From NCBI GenBank assembly GCA_023418475.1, contig JAEZZO010000004.1, positions 1 through 64,000 on the forward strand: 64,000 bases of DNA, in the 5' to 3' direction. This document shows, piece by piece, positions 9,087 to 17,863 of the stretch (position 1 is its first letter; every line of letters starts with the position of its first letter). Source of the stretch: Bacillota bacterium. GTDB taxonomy: Bacteria; Bacillota; Clostridia; Lachnospirales; Lachnospiraceae. The notes beneath the pieces are model-generated. The model ran no database searches. It was given only the letters and a program-made list of their open reading frames with translations, and was not told where the DNA came from. The translations under genes were made by a program, and so were the position numbers.

Positions 9087-10181
9087 TTAATGATTGTCTG
9101 TGGATAAAGTTGTTATATTCTGATGATATCGTGGATTTCTTATCTGTAAATAAAACAAAATTAATATCAGTATATTTGCAGCAGATAGCAAACAGCATTT
9201 TGCCCGTATACTATCCCGCAGGATATCCAGCGGCATGGGGGTAATGTTGTTATTATTTTGAATATTATTTTTAAGCTGATGATATTTGTCTATATAAAAG
9301 TTAAAGTCAGACCACTTTGTCGGAATAAACTGACTGGGCAGGTGAATTGAAAAACCGGTAACATGAAGCATGACAGATAGAATCAGAAGTGTTCCAATCC
9401 CGGATAATACAAATAAAATTCTGGTATAACGCATTTTATAGGTACATTTTACTAAAAGGATTGCTCCGTAAAAAGTAACAATCCAGAGAGGAAGCTTGCA
9501 GATGATATGTAGAATCCATAGATTAAGAACTCCGTCTATGACAGCATCTGGTTGAGGAAGGCCATTATCGTGCAGGAGGTCACTAAATTGCTTCCCCTGA
9601 TTATCTGCTATTTTCCAGGCGCACTTTGCCGGATAGTAAGCCTCTGCATTCGTATAGTGAGAATTGCGGTCCACTGATTGCACCAGCATCATAGTATCCT
9701 TGGCAGCGGCGACCCCCCGCACAGTATACTTTTTATCCTTCCAGATGACAGTATTATTCACAGCATTGGTGGTTCCAAATAGTTTGAAGGAGGTTTCTGC
9801 ATCTAATACGCAGCCTTTCTTATCATCCTCATAAACGTAATTTCCGCTTAGAAAGTTCATAGGCAGTATGCGTGACATATCACCATACACTTCAATTACA
9901 TTCACATTAACCGGTAGTTCGGTTATTTTATTTGCTATGGTCTCTTTATTCATACGGTTCCATAAGGTAATGCCTTGCAGGCCAGTCTTATGGTCTTTCT
10001 TCATTCTGCTTTTGATGTGCTCTATCTGCTTTGGAGATATGGATGCTTTATCATATCTGACACTGACAGTTCCAAGATTGTTCTGCGTATACTGCAGATA
10101 ATACATACACAGAACTGAAAAAGCAAGAAAGAGAAAACCTAATAGTAAGAGTGGAAAGTTTCTCTTTAATTTGTCTATCAT
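9087..10181 (-). CDS. membrane protein with MacB-like extracytoplasmic region
   Basis: A protein of 364 residues. One N-terminal membrane segment (about residues 9-28) is followed by ~200 residues resembling the periplasmic core domain of MacB/FtsX-type ABC permeases ('SGNYVYEDDKKGCVLD... LFGTTNAVNNTVIWKDKKYTVRGV'). Three more hydrophobic segments follow (about 223-250, 258-282 and 330-355). MacB core domains normally sit between TM1 and TM2 of a four-TM permease, so this looks like a diverged member of that fold. It ends a minus-strand run that includes a HlyD-type adaptor, the usual partner of MacB-like permeases. No ATPase gene is next to it. The start at 10181 has GGAGG 5 bases upstream. 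Function is inferred from resemblance only. Confidence 0.6.
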   Translation of the reverse strand: MIDKLKRNFPLLLLGFLFLAFSVLCMYYLQYTQNNLGTVSVRYDKASISPKQIEHIKSRMKKDHKTGLQGITLWNRMNKETIANKITELPVNVNVIEVYGDMSRILPMNFLSGNYVYEDDKKGCVLDAETSFKLFGTTNAVNNTVIWKDKKYTVRGVAAAKDTMMLVQSVDRNSHYTNAEAYYPAKCAWKIADNQGKQFSDLLHDNGLPQPDAVIDGVLNLWILHIICKLPLWIVTFYGAILLVKCTYKMRYTRILFVLSGIGTLLILSVMLHVTGFSIHLPSQFIPTKWSDFNFYIDKYHQLKNNIQNNNNITPMPLDILRDSIRAKCCLLSAANILILILFYLQIRNPRYHQNITTLSTDNH

Positions 10182-10279
10182 AAAAACCTCCGGCTGTCGT
10201 TTTTGCAACAGCATATTATGAAATAATAATTCTTATTTTACCTTCTCTTTCAACCTGATAAGAAAAATGAATTAACTTA

Positions 10280-12466
10280 TTATTGCTTATCACGGACACG
10301 GTCACCTTCTGAGATACTTTTGTTGCTACTTATGATGACATTATCTCCGCTGGAAAAGGAACCGGATACAGCAGCTGTTTGAGCGTCCTTATCAAGTATT
10401 TTAATAGGAACCTTTACAGCCAGCAATTCCTTGCCAAGGACAGTATCCTTAGTACTAACAATAAGACAATAGGTTCCGGAAAAATCACTTCGAATAGCTT
10501 CCAGTGGCAGGCAGATATCATAAAGATCAGAGGTATTCGTGATTTTTGCACCAAGCACGGAGCCTGGAAAATAATCTCCTTTTGGCATAACAGCAGAAAT
10601 TTCAGCAATCTCATTCCCTTGTGTGTCGGTAGTATAACGGAGACCTTCCACATTAACGGAAATAGTATCCTTTTTCCCTTTTTGCGTAAGTATCATTTCA
10701 TTGCCAACGCAAACATATTCTCCTTCCTCTTTGGGAATTGTAACTGTAATCCCAAAATGTCCGGTATTAATTGAAATGCTTGAATCAGCAGTAGTCTTCT
10801 TCCCTGCCTCGGCCAGGATGCTGTCAATTGTTCCATCCACAGGAGCAATGATTTTTCCTTTGTTTTGTTTCAAGGATATTAGAGCAGAGATTGTCTGTTG
10901 CTTTTCTTTGATCGTAAGCTGTAACGAGGAAATACGCAAATCTTTTGCAGCTAATAGTCTTTCCAGGGAACGGGAATTATTGGCATCCTTTTGATTTGAT
11001 TGCTTGCAGTCCAGTTTTGCTGCTAATAAAGAAGCTTGCGCTGTCTCTATCGCTCTTTGTGCAGTTATCACAACCTGCTTTTGAGCCCGCAGCTCCTGCT
11101 TAGCAGAATCCAGGGCTTGTTTTTCGGAGGTTACAGCAGTGGCAGGGTCGTAGGTTCCGTTTTTAAGGCTCTCAATAAGCTTTCTCATTAAGGCAAGCTT
11201 CCCCTCTGCTGCAGATAATGCAATTGAATTTTTCTTTTGGAGGGAGGTAAGGTCACCCTGGAGTTCAGTGATTTTATTTGCCGCCTTTTCCTTCTCTGCT
11301 TTATGCTGGGGATAACCGGTAATTCCGTAAATGCATTGGTTTATTTTAAGGAGTGCAGCATCTGTTTTTTCGCTATCATTTTTTTCTTTTCCTTCCAGAT
11401 AGTTGTTTAGTTCATTTCGGATTAAGGTATCTTTTTCATTCTCAGCTGCCAGGTCAGCACGGGCATCCACTACAGCTCGTCTGGCGGCTACATCATCCTG
11501 ATAACTGGATTTATCGGAATAGGTATTATCTTCAATTGCCCTGTCAAGCTTTTTTTTCAGATCAATAACGACTTTTTTATGCTTTTCATAAGCATCTTCG
11601 TCACCGTAGGCAATACATAACAGACCATCCAAGGCTTCTTGCATCCGCTTATCATCCTTACTCTCATATTCTGTAAGATAATTCAGGAGGGCAAGATCCT
11701 TTTTATCAAGCTCCCGAATGGCATCCTTAGCCGCTTCCAGGGAATGGGAAGCCGTCTGAAAGGCTGTGGCATTCGTTAGGGCCTGTTCATCGCTGGAAGC
11801 TTCTAATTCCGCTAACTCCTGCTTTTTATCCCTTAGAAGATCCTGTGTACTTTTGCTCATAGCCTTTTTATAATTCTCCTTAGCCTTGTCTAGAAGTGCA
11901 GTCTTTTCACGGCAAAGGGACTTGGCAGTCAGGTAATCTTCTTTAGAATCAACCAGTGCTTTTTTCGCCTTATGATATAATAGTTCATTATTCTCGAGAT
12001 CGCTTATATAAGTATTTGTGACACTTAATTGCTCTTGTTCTATTTGATTTTTAGATTTTTCTATTTCTATTTCAGCTGAGACTAAGGCATTTTCAATGTC
12101 TGTTTTATTAAGGGTTAGTAGAACATCGCCTTTTTTCACCTCCTGGCCAATTGTTGCATTCATTCGGTCAATGCTGATGCCTTCTTGTATTCGTATGTAT
12201 TTTTTGGCTTGGGAGGTGATTTTACCGGTACCGTCTGCTACAAAAGTCAGCATGCTGCCTTGCGGATGCTGTGTGACTACCTGCGCAATTGTTATGGAAT
12301 CTACAGCTCTTGACACGATAGTCAGTGCAAGCATTAATACAAAGAAACCTATAAGTAATTTTCTGGTTCTGGTCTGCAGGGAATTATCGTCAGAGGCTTC
12401 GTCCCGTGAAAGAGGGTGTTTCATTCTGGATAAATCATTTTTAATTAACTGAATTGCATTTATCAT
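10280..12466 (-). CDS. HlyD/MacA-type membrane fusion adaptor with long coiled coils
   Basis: A protein of 728 residues, much longer than a typical adaptor (350-450). A ~35-residue cytoplasmic tail and one membrane segment (about 34-54) lead to the first half of a lipoyl-like domain ('ITSQAKKYIRIQEGISIDR... VKKGDVLLTL'). About 420 residues of Lys/Glu-rich coiled coil follow. The second lipoyl half contains 'GKIIAPVDGTIDSILAEAG', and beta-barrel-like strands run to the C-terminus. Such proteins bridge a membrane transporter to the outside. In a Gram-positive cell the hairpin would have to span the thick wall. A GGAG site 9 bases before the ATG fixes the start. It lies in a run with two sugar-type permeases, a binding protein and a MacB-like protein, a mixture I do not recognise as a standard system. 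Confidence 0.78.
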   Translation of the reverse strand: MINAIQLIKNDLSRMKHPLSRDEASDDNSLQTRTRKLLIGFFVLMLALTIVSRAVDSITIAQVVTQHPQGSMLTFVADGTGKITSQAKKYIRIQEGISIDRMNATIGQEVKKGDVLLTLNKTDIENALVSAEIEIEKSKNQIEQEQLSVTNTYISDLENNELLYHKAKKALVDSKEDYLTAKSLCREKTALLDKAKENYKKAMSKSTQDLLRDKKQELAELEASSDEQALTNATAFQTASHSLEAAKDAIRELDKKDLALLNYLTEYESKDDKRMQEALDGLLCIAYGDEDAYEKHKKVVIDLKKKLDRAIEDNTYSDKSSYQDDVAARRAVVDARADLAAENEKDTLIRNELNNYLEGKEKNDSEKTDAALLKINQCIYGITGYPQHKAEKEKAANKITELQGDLTSLQKKNSIALSAAEGKLALMRKLIESLKNGTYDPATAVTSEKQALDSAKQELRAQKQVVITAQRAIETAQASLLAAKLDCKQSNQKDANNSRSLERLLAAKDLRISSLQLTIKEKQQTISALISLKQNKGKIIAPVDGTIDSILAEAGKKTTADSSISINTGHFGITVTIPKEEGEYVCVGNEMILTQKGKKDTISVNVEGLRYTTDTQGNEIAEISAVMPKGDYFPGSVLGAKITNTSDLYDICLPLEAIRSDFSGTYCLIVSTKDTVLGKELLAVKVPIKILDKDAQTAAVSGSFSSGDNVIISSNKSISEGDRVRDKQ

Positions 12467-12627
12467 GAAAACGGCTCCTTTTCAAAATGAGTGAGAATCC
12501 AGGTCAAATATAAGACAGGGATTTATAATTCATAGTTAGTTAATATTTTTACTTTGTTAATATTTTTATGGCAATACGCTTTGCGTATAACATTTATCTT
12601 TTCATGCTAAAAAAATTATATCCCGGA
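12467..12627. other. spacer between adaptor and permease genes
   Basis: An AT-rich spacer of about 160 bases within the minus-strand cluster. It contains a small palindrome (ATACGC/GCGTAT near 12574-12588) without a proper T tract. It might weaken transcription from the permease genes into the adaptor genes. Confidence 0.35.
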
Positions 12628-13488
12628 TCACTCCTTCAAACCGGAAGCCCTTATGCCATCCTCCAGATGGCTTTGTCCAAAGACAAAGATCAACAATGCA
12701 GGAGTCATCATAATTACGGAAGCGACTAGTGAGACACCCAGCCGGTCCGTTGAGATATCGGGAAGATATAAGGACAGCGGCCATTTGGACTTATCGGAGA
12801 GAAAGGTCAGGGAAGGTTCAATCGCGTTCCAATTCTCCAGAAAACCGAGAACCATGGCGGACATTATACCGGATTTTCCAAGCGGTATTCCTATCTCCGT
12901 GAAAATCTGGCGCTCCGTTGCTCCATCTATTTTTGCAGCTTCAATTATAGCTTGAGGGATGGAAGAGAAAAATTTCACAATAATGAATACAGGAAAGGTT
13001 GAAAATGCAGCAGGTAAGATGACTGCAAGGTAGGTATTGAGAAGCTTTAGCCGGTCAAGTACCAGATAGCTTGACACCATGGTAACCTGAAAGGGCATGA
13101 TCATCAGGGTTATGTATAATGTAAAAATTACTCTTCGAAAGGGAAAATCAATTTTAGCAAATGCCCAGGCTGCAGGGACAGCAATTACAAGCTGCCCTGC
13201 GAGTATAGGTGCCACCTGGCAGATCGAGTTCCAGAACATTTTAAAAAAAGCGGGTGAATCAAGTAAAAGCTCCACATAAGGTTGTAGTGTGGGATATTGG
13301 GGTATGATAGGCCAGAAAACAGTTCCTTTGGCATCGGATAAAGCCGGTGATAGATTTCTTGTTATTTCATTAACACCCATAAAAGAGCCGCTGACGACCA
13401 TATATAAAGGAATCAACATTAGGAGTGAAAAAAGGAGCATTATAGCTGCGGCAGTATTTTTTCTTATAATACTTAAAACTTTTGTCAT
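12628..13488 (-). CDS. carbohydrate ABC transporter permease (MalG-type)
   Basis: A permease of 286 residues with six predicted membrane segments and a binding-protein-dependent transport signature near residues 186-205: 'AAKIDGATERQIFTEIGIPL', the EAA loop that docks the ATPase. It would pair with the upstream permease (13503-14348) to form the membrane channel of a CUT1-type importer. I prefer the ATG at 13488, which has a GGTGA site; the longer start at 13509 overlaps the preceding gene and has no site. No ATP-binding subunit is encoded nearby; Firmicutes often share one MsmK-type ATPase among several such importers. The substrate cannot be read from the sequence. Confidence 0.88.
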   Translation of the reverse strand: MTKVLSIIRKNTAAAIMLLFSLLMLIPLYMVVSGSFMGVNEITRNLSPALSDAKGTVFWPIIPQYPTLQPYVELLLDSPAFFKMFWNSICQVAPILAGQLVIAVPAAWAFAKIDFPFRRVIFTLYITLMIMPFQVTMVSSYLVLDRLKLLNTYLAVILPAAFSTFPVFIIVKFFSSIPQAIIEAAKIDGATERQIFTEIGIPLGKSGIMSAMVLGFLENWNAIEPSLTFLSDKSKWPLSLYLPDISTDRLGVSLVASVIMMTPALLIFVFGQSHLEDGIRASGLKE

Positions 13489-13502
13489 GGGATCACCGTC
13501 CT

Positions 13503-14348
13503 TTACCATTTTTTATCAATTTGCTGCAGCAGCAAAATAAGCAGCAGAATGGCAGCAGCCATGATTACCGCTGCAGAACACATTTTCTGCATATCCAGAG
13601 AGATAAACCAGTTGTTAAAAGTATGCTGCAGCATATAAATACTTTCATGAGGATAATTACCGGCTATTAGATAAGCCTCCCGGAATATCTTGAAGGAATT
13701 TACAATGGATAATACGGCGGTGATATATATTGTTGGCAGCAGTTCCGGCAGGGTTATGCAGCAAAGCCGAGCGAATGCTCCTGCACCGTCTATTTTAGCT
13801 GATTCATACAGAGAGGTGGGAATATCGGAAAGACCGGCAAGCCATAGTATCATATCATATCCGGTGTTCTTCCAGATATAGCTGAAAATCAACACATAAA
13901 ATGCTTTGTCGGTATTCATATAGTCAATTGCGTTTCCTCCAAGCTTTACGACCAAAATATTAAGCAGGCCGTTTTCATGAAAGATAATCTTCCACAACAG
14001 TACCACGGAGGCAACCGGTATCGCCGTTGGAATTAGAAACGAGGTCTTATACCATTCTCCATGCTTTTTCAGGCTGTTTAAAATGACAGTAAACAACAAG
14101 GATATGGTGAGCAGAAGAGGAATACAGGTTCCCAGAAACCGGGCAGTATTCCCAGCCGCCAGACGAAAGGCTTCATTATGCCATACCATGATATAATTTT
14201 CAATACCAATAAGTTTTTTGCCCATTGCATCGTAGAAGGACCTCCGGAAGGCATCGAGAAAGGGTATCACCACGAAGATTATTACACCTGCAAGACTTGG
14301 ACCCAGGAATCCGACGGCTGTTTTTATTTGATGAGCTTTATGATTCAC
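13503..14348 (-). CDS. sugar ABC transporter permease (MalF-type)
   Basis: A permease of 281 residues with six predicted membrane segments and an EAA loop near residue 195 ('SAKIDGAGAFARLCCITLPE'). It starts at a GTG with a strong GGAGG site 8 bases upstream. It lies between the binding-protein gene and the MalG-type permease, and ends 14 bases before the latter's start. The N-terminus (AVGFLGPSLAGVIIFVVIPF) is typical of MalF/UgpA-like proteins that begin directly with TM1. Together the two permeases would make a heterodimeric channel. The neighbouring histidine kinase and response regulator read away from this cluster and may control it. Confidence 0.88.
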   Translation of the reverse strand: MNHKAHQIKTAVGFLGPSLAGVIIFVVIPFLDAFRRSFYDAMGKKLIGIENYIMVWHNEAFRLAAGNTARFLGTCIPLLLTISLLFTVILNSLKKHGEWYKTSFLIPTAIPVASVVLLWKIIFHENGLLNILVVKLGGNAIDYMNTDKAFYVLIFSYIWKNTGYDMILWLAGLSDIPTSLYESAKIDGAGAFARLCCITLPELLPTIYITAVLSIVNSFKIFREAYLIAGNYPHESIYMLQHTFNNWFISLDMQKMCSAAVIMAAAILLLILLLQQIDKKW

Positions 14349-14435
14349 TTAGAAACCTCCATTATTTCATTTTTTCCAAAGAAATGTTCTCCTTATTGTT
14401 GTATGAAAAGTGATAAGTTCTAATAATGAACAGAC

Positions 14436-16709
14436 TTATTCTTTCTTATGCTCTGACAAATAGGGAGCCGCATTGGCAATAATTTTATCCGCAGTAGCTT
14501 CTAATGTATTGTTTCCGTTTAGATATCTTTCGGCTTCCACAACGACAATATCAAGTAAGTCCAGATCTGTAACAAAAGGTACAGCAGCAGTTGTTAATAA
14601 TTTATGAATTGGTTGAATTTTCTTCTTGTCCAGCCTTATATATTTTGTATCACCATCTAATCCCTGTGTATATCGGTCATCCATGCCGAAAATATCCATT
14701 GCTTCTGCGTTGACCGGTAAACCATCATAAAGAGCTATCTTCTGAATGCTTTTACTGAGCAGGGTTTTTATAAATTTCATTGCCTGTTCTTTCTGTTCGC
14801 TGGAGTTATTAACACCCATCATTTCCTTAGGGGCAAACAATTTATTTATAATAGAGTAAGCACCTCCAATTTTATCGGTAGCTAAAATCGGTTGATAAGT
14901 GTTTTTAATATCATAGATATTTATGATGCCTAATAAAGCTTTCTTATCGTATATTAATTTAGTATACACACTTCTAAGATAATCACCTGTTTCTGTACCA
15001 ATTGTCCGTTCCGGAATTGTTACGGTCTGATCACTGATTATTTTTAATTGCTGCAGAAAATTAATTAATCCTTCCCGTTGAAATCCGTTATGATCATCCA
15101 GGAAGCTATCAGAGTACAAAACATATAACAACCGACATATATCGGAATAAGATAGAGTTTTCTCACCAAATAGAGGCAATCTTGCAGTTTTGGCATAATC
15201 GGCAAGGTTATTGATGGACTTTGTATGTGCAACCGCTTCCCTATCGCCGTAGGCAAAAAAAGTGCTAAAACGGAGTGGTATGGTATAGATATGACCGTCT
15301 TTTGTCTTATAATTATTGATAATACCGCCAAGTAATTCTCCGCTTTCTAGCATGGGACTGATGGTACTGCTCATATCAGCAAGTATATTTTTTTCAATAT
15401 ACGAGTCTACTGGCAGACCATCCAGTACCAGGATATCAGGTCCCTTACCGGACAAAAGCTCAGTATTTATTTTTTTAATAAGATCGGAAGCGGTTCCTCC
15501 ATTATCATCTGTTATTAATTCCTTGTAATCAATTTGTACATCCGGATTCTCGCGGTTAAAATCTGAGATAGATTCCTTAAGGGTATCACTTGAATATAAT
15601 GAAACTACAGATAGGGTAGTGTCGGGAACAGTTGGGGTATTTTTATCATAGACATAATGCATCAGGGTGCTATCCCCTAAACGGGTTGAGTATGTAATAT
15701 AAAAATCATCGTCGCTTCCAAAAAACATGGATTCTACACGCTGTGAGAGCTTACTCATGAATGCCTGGCTGCCATTTAATATAGTTTCCCAGGTGTTTCC
15801 GTCTTTTATCATTCTTTGAACTCCGGCTTCACTAAGCATATACCAGTTTCCTTTATGATCCGATGCAAATTGATTACGGTAATTATAAGAATTTACAGGT
15901 ATTGTGGCTTTCGTCTTTCCGGTAGCAGCATCGATAATAACACCCTCATCCCAATTTTCATTTACCGTCAATAATTTATTGCCGGAAAGAGCATATTTGT
16001 AACTGCCAGCCTTAAAGCCGCCTATCCTTTTTCCGTTTTTGTAAATTATATAACTGCCATGCACATCATTATCACTTTTAATAAAGCTTAACAGAATAGA
16101 GTTATCTTCTAGGATGCTCATAGTCGAAGGTTGTTTTTCCAAACTTACCGCTCCCTTATAGTCTTCCATATAGATTTCCTTAGCCGTTATATTATCAGTG
16201 CTCTTTAAAAACCTGATATTTTCAGAATTATCGGAATTATGGGATATTAATATGGCATATTTTGTTCCATTAGGAGCATAGGTGATATTGTAAACTTCCG
16301 TATCTTTTTTATTTAGCCACTTGGGAACCGTTTTCTCCCAAGTATTTTTTTTATTAAGTGTATACTGAATAAAATTACTGCCGTCTTCTGAGCTTTCCGG
16401 AATACAATATAGTTCTATTAATCCATTTGGGTTATTAATAACGCGGGATACAGAATTATTTCCTGATTGTACTGCTTCCGGCATATCAACCGCCTTTTCC
16501 ACATAGCGTCCCATTGCAATCTTGGAAGATTTTTGGCTGTTGTCGGAGCTGGTACAGCCAAAGGCAGAAGCAGAAAGTAAAGTAATGGATAGCAGTAGAG
16601 TGAGTGCTTTTGTTAAACTTGTAATTTTCTTATTTCTGCGCTGCGCTTTGTACATCCGAATTTTGTACGCGCAGCTTAGACACTTCGAGTGAAGATGACA
16701 TTTTTTCAT
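14436..16709 (-). CDS. extracellular solute-binding lipoprotein with large extra N-terminal domain
   Basis: A protein of 757 residues, nearly twice the normal size of a sugar-binding protein. A Lys/Arg-rich N-terminus and hydrophobic stretch end in a lipobox (SASAFGC), so it should be anchored outside the membrane. The first ~340 residues of the mature protein look like repeated beta-strand blades ('YNITYAPNGTKYAIL', 'STMSILEDNSILLSF', 'NKLLTVNENWDEG', 'ASDHKGNWYMLSEAG'), suggesting a beta-propeller. The remaining ~400 residues resemble SBP_bac_1 binding proteins ('DFNRENPDVQIDYKEL', 'LLSGKGPDILVLDGLP'). GGGAG 7 bases upstream supports the ATG at 16709. The usual short signal-peptide start is missing: about 40 residues precede the hydrophobic core. 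It probably delivers ligand to the two permeases downstream. The propeller could bind a second ligand or a wall component. Confidence 0.82.
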   Translation of the reverse strand: MKKCHLHSKCLSCAYKIRMYKAQRRNKKITSLTKALTLLLSITLLSASAFGCTSSDNSQKSSKIAMGRYVEKAVDMPEAVQSGNNSVSRVINNPNGLIELYCIPESSEDGSNFIQYTLNKKNTWEKTVPKWLNKKDTEVYNITYAPNGTKYAILISHNSDNSENIRFLKSTDNITAKEIYMEDYKGAVSLEKQPSTMSILEDNSILLSFIKSDNDVHGSYIIYKNGKRIGGFKAGSYKYALSGNKLLTVNENWDEGVIIDAATGKTKATIPVNSYNYRNQFASDHKGNWYMLSEAGVQRMIKDGNTWETILNGSQAFMSKLSQRVESMFFGSDDDFYITYSTRLGDSTLMHYVYDKNTPTVPDTTLSVVSLYSSDTLKESISDFNRENPDVQIDYKELITDDNGGTASDLIKKINTELLSGKGPDILVLDGLPVDSYIEKNILADMSSTISPMLESGELLGGIINNYKTKDGHIYTIPLRFSTFFAYGDREAVAHTKSINNLADYAKTARLPLFGEKTLSYSDICRLLYVLYSDSFLDDHNGFQREGLINFLQQLKIISDQTVTIPERTIGTETGDYLRSVYTKLIYDKKALLGIINIYDIKNTYQPILATDKIGGAYSIINKLFAPKEMMGVNNSSEQKEQAMKFIKTLLSKSIQKIALYDGLPVNAEAMDIFGMDDRYTQGLDGDTKYIRLDKKKIQPIHKLLTTAAVPFVTDLDLLDIVVVEAERYLNGNNTLEATADKIIANAAPYLSEHKKE

Positions 16710-16748
16710 TTTTTTCTCCCTTTTACAGTTTAGTGTATTTTTTTTCAT

Positions 16749-17178
16749 TAAATAATTTTCACTTCATATCCAAGATGAATGATCAAGAATGCCTTTTGCA
16801 GAAAACGGAAATTTCATAATAGGTACAAATTTATCTTCTTGTATGAAGTAATGTAGTGCTGCTTAGAAACCTATAGGTATTGCATAATATTGGATTATAA
16901 TCATGAAATGAATATAACAGAAAATTCTTAAAAAATCTTTAAAACAGACTTTAGGATTTTATTAAGGATTTTATATAAAAAATATGTTAAAATTTGAAAC
17001 ACATATATTGGCTTATATAAGGAAGTATTGTTTAAAAGTGTGAAAAGAATATTAAGAATATAAATTCTTTTAGAAAATCAGCTTCACACTTAAAATTATT
17101 TGAGATGCTGCTTTGCGGCATTATGATAGAAAGAGTGAAAGTCTAAACAGGTGGGTTTGCGGCAGAATGGAGATCGCT
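16749..17178. other. divergent regulatory region
   Basis: About 430 AT-rich bases separate the minus-strand transporter cluster from the plus-strand two-component genes, so promoters for both must lie here. I could not assign a single convincing -35/-10 pair. Runs such as TTAAAATTTGAAACA near 16986 and several A/T tracts are present. Nothing coding was seen. Confidence 0.4.
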
Positions 17179-17862
17179 ATGAGATTATTAGTCGTTGAAG
17201 ATAATAAGGATTTGTGTGAAAGTATATGTTATCAGCTTAAGAATGAAGGATATGCAGTCGACAGCTGCCATACAGGTGAAAATGCGCTTTATTATATAAG
17301 GCAGCAATCCTGTGACATTATTATACTAGACCGGATGCTTCCGGGTATGGATGGTTTGTCCATCTTAAAAGTAATCCGTAAGGAAAATATTAATATACCG
17401 GTTATTATGGTCACTGCAATGGACGGTCTGCATGATCGCATTGACGGACTTGATACAGGTGCGGATGATTATCTTGTAAAGCCTTTTGAGATAGAAGAAT
17501 TACTGGCAAGAATACGGGCCTTAGCAAGACGTCCCCGGAAAATGGAACAAAATACTTTAAGATTCCTTGATATGGAGCTGTATGTAAAGCAGCAGTACAT
17601 ATTGGCAGGAGAGAAAATCTGTCCCTTATCAAAAAGGGAAACAGAGCTTCTCGAACTGTTTTTTCGTAATACCAATCAGATACTTTCAAGAGAGATGATA
17701 CTTGCGCATGTCTGGGGAGCAGATAATTTTGTCGAGGAGGGCAATTTGGATATTTATATTCATTTCGTCAGAAGACATTTGAAATCAGTTGAGACTTCAG
17801 TTCAAATAAAAACAATTCACGGTGTAGGCTACCGTCTGGAAGAAAACAAAAAGGATAGGTAA
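17179..17862 (+). CDS. OmpR/PhoB family response regulator
   Basis: A two-domain regulator of 227 residues. The receiver domain (1-115) begins MRLLVVEDNKDLCESI and carries the phospho-acceptor Asp in 'DIIILDRMLPGMDG' (about residue 51), the Thr in 'VIMVTA' and the Lys in 'DYLVKPF'. The C-terminal winged helix (about 130-225) ends in 'IKTIHGVGYRLE', typical of OmpR-type DNA binding. The ATG at 17179 has GGAG 6 bases upstream; an earlier in-frame start would add an unlikely N-terminus. Its stop is 1 base from the start of the histidine kinase, so the two are cotranslated. Being divergent from the binding-protein/adaptor cluster, it most likely controls that cluster. Confidence 0.95.
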   Translation: MRLLVVEDNKDLCESICYQLKNEGYAVDSCHTGENALYYIRQQSCDIIILDRMLPGMDGLSILKVIRKENINIPVIMVTAMDGLHDRIDGLDTGADDYLVKPFEIEELLARIRALARRPRKMEQNTLRFLDMELYVKQQYILAGEKICPLSKRETELLELFFRNTNQILSREMILAHVWGADNFVEEGNLDIYIHFVRRHLKSVETSVQIKTIHGVGYRLEENKKDR

Positions 17863-17863
17863 A

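Noticed and set aside
17100..17178. GAAAGAGTGAAAG...CTAAACAGG pattern before the response regulator, reminiscent of a c-di-GMP (GEMM) riboswitch
   Set aside because: The conserved ACGCAAAGC core and the tetraloop-receptor layout are missing, and I could not fold it as that class.
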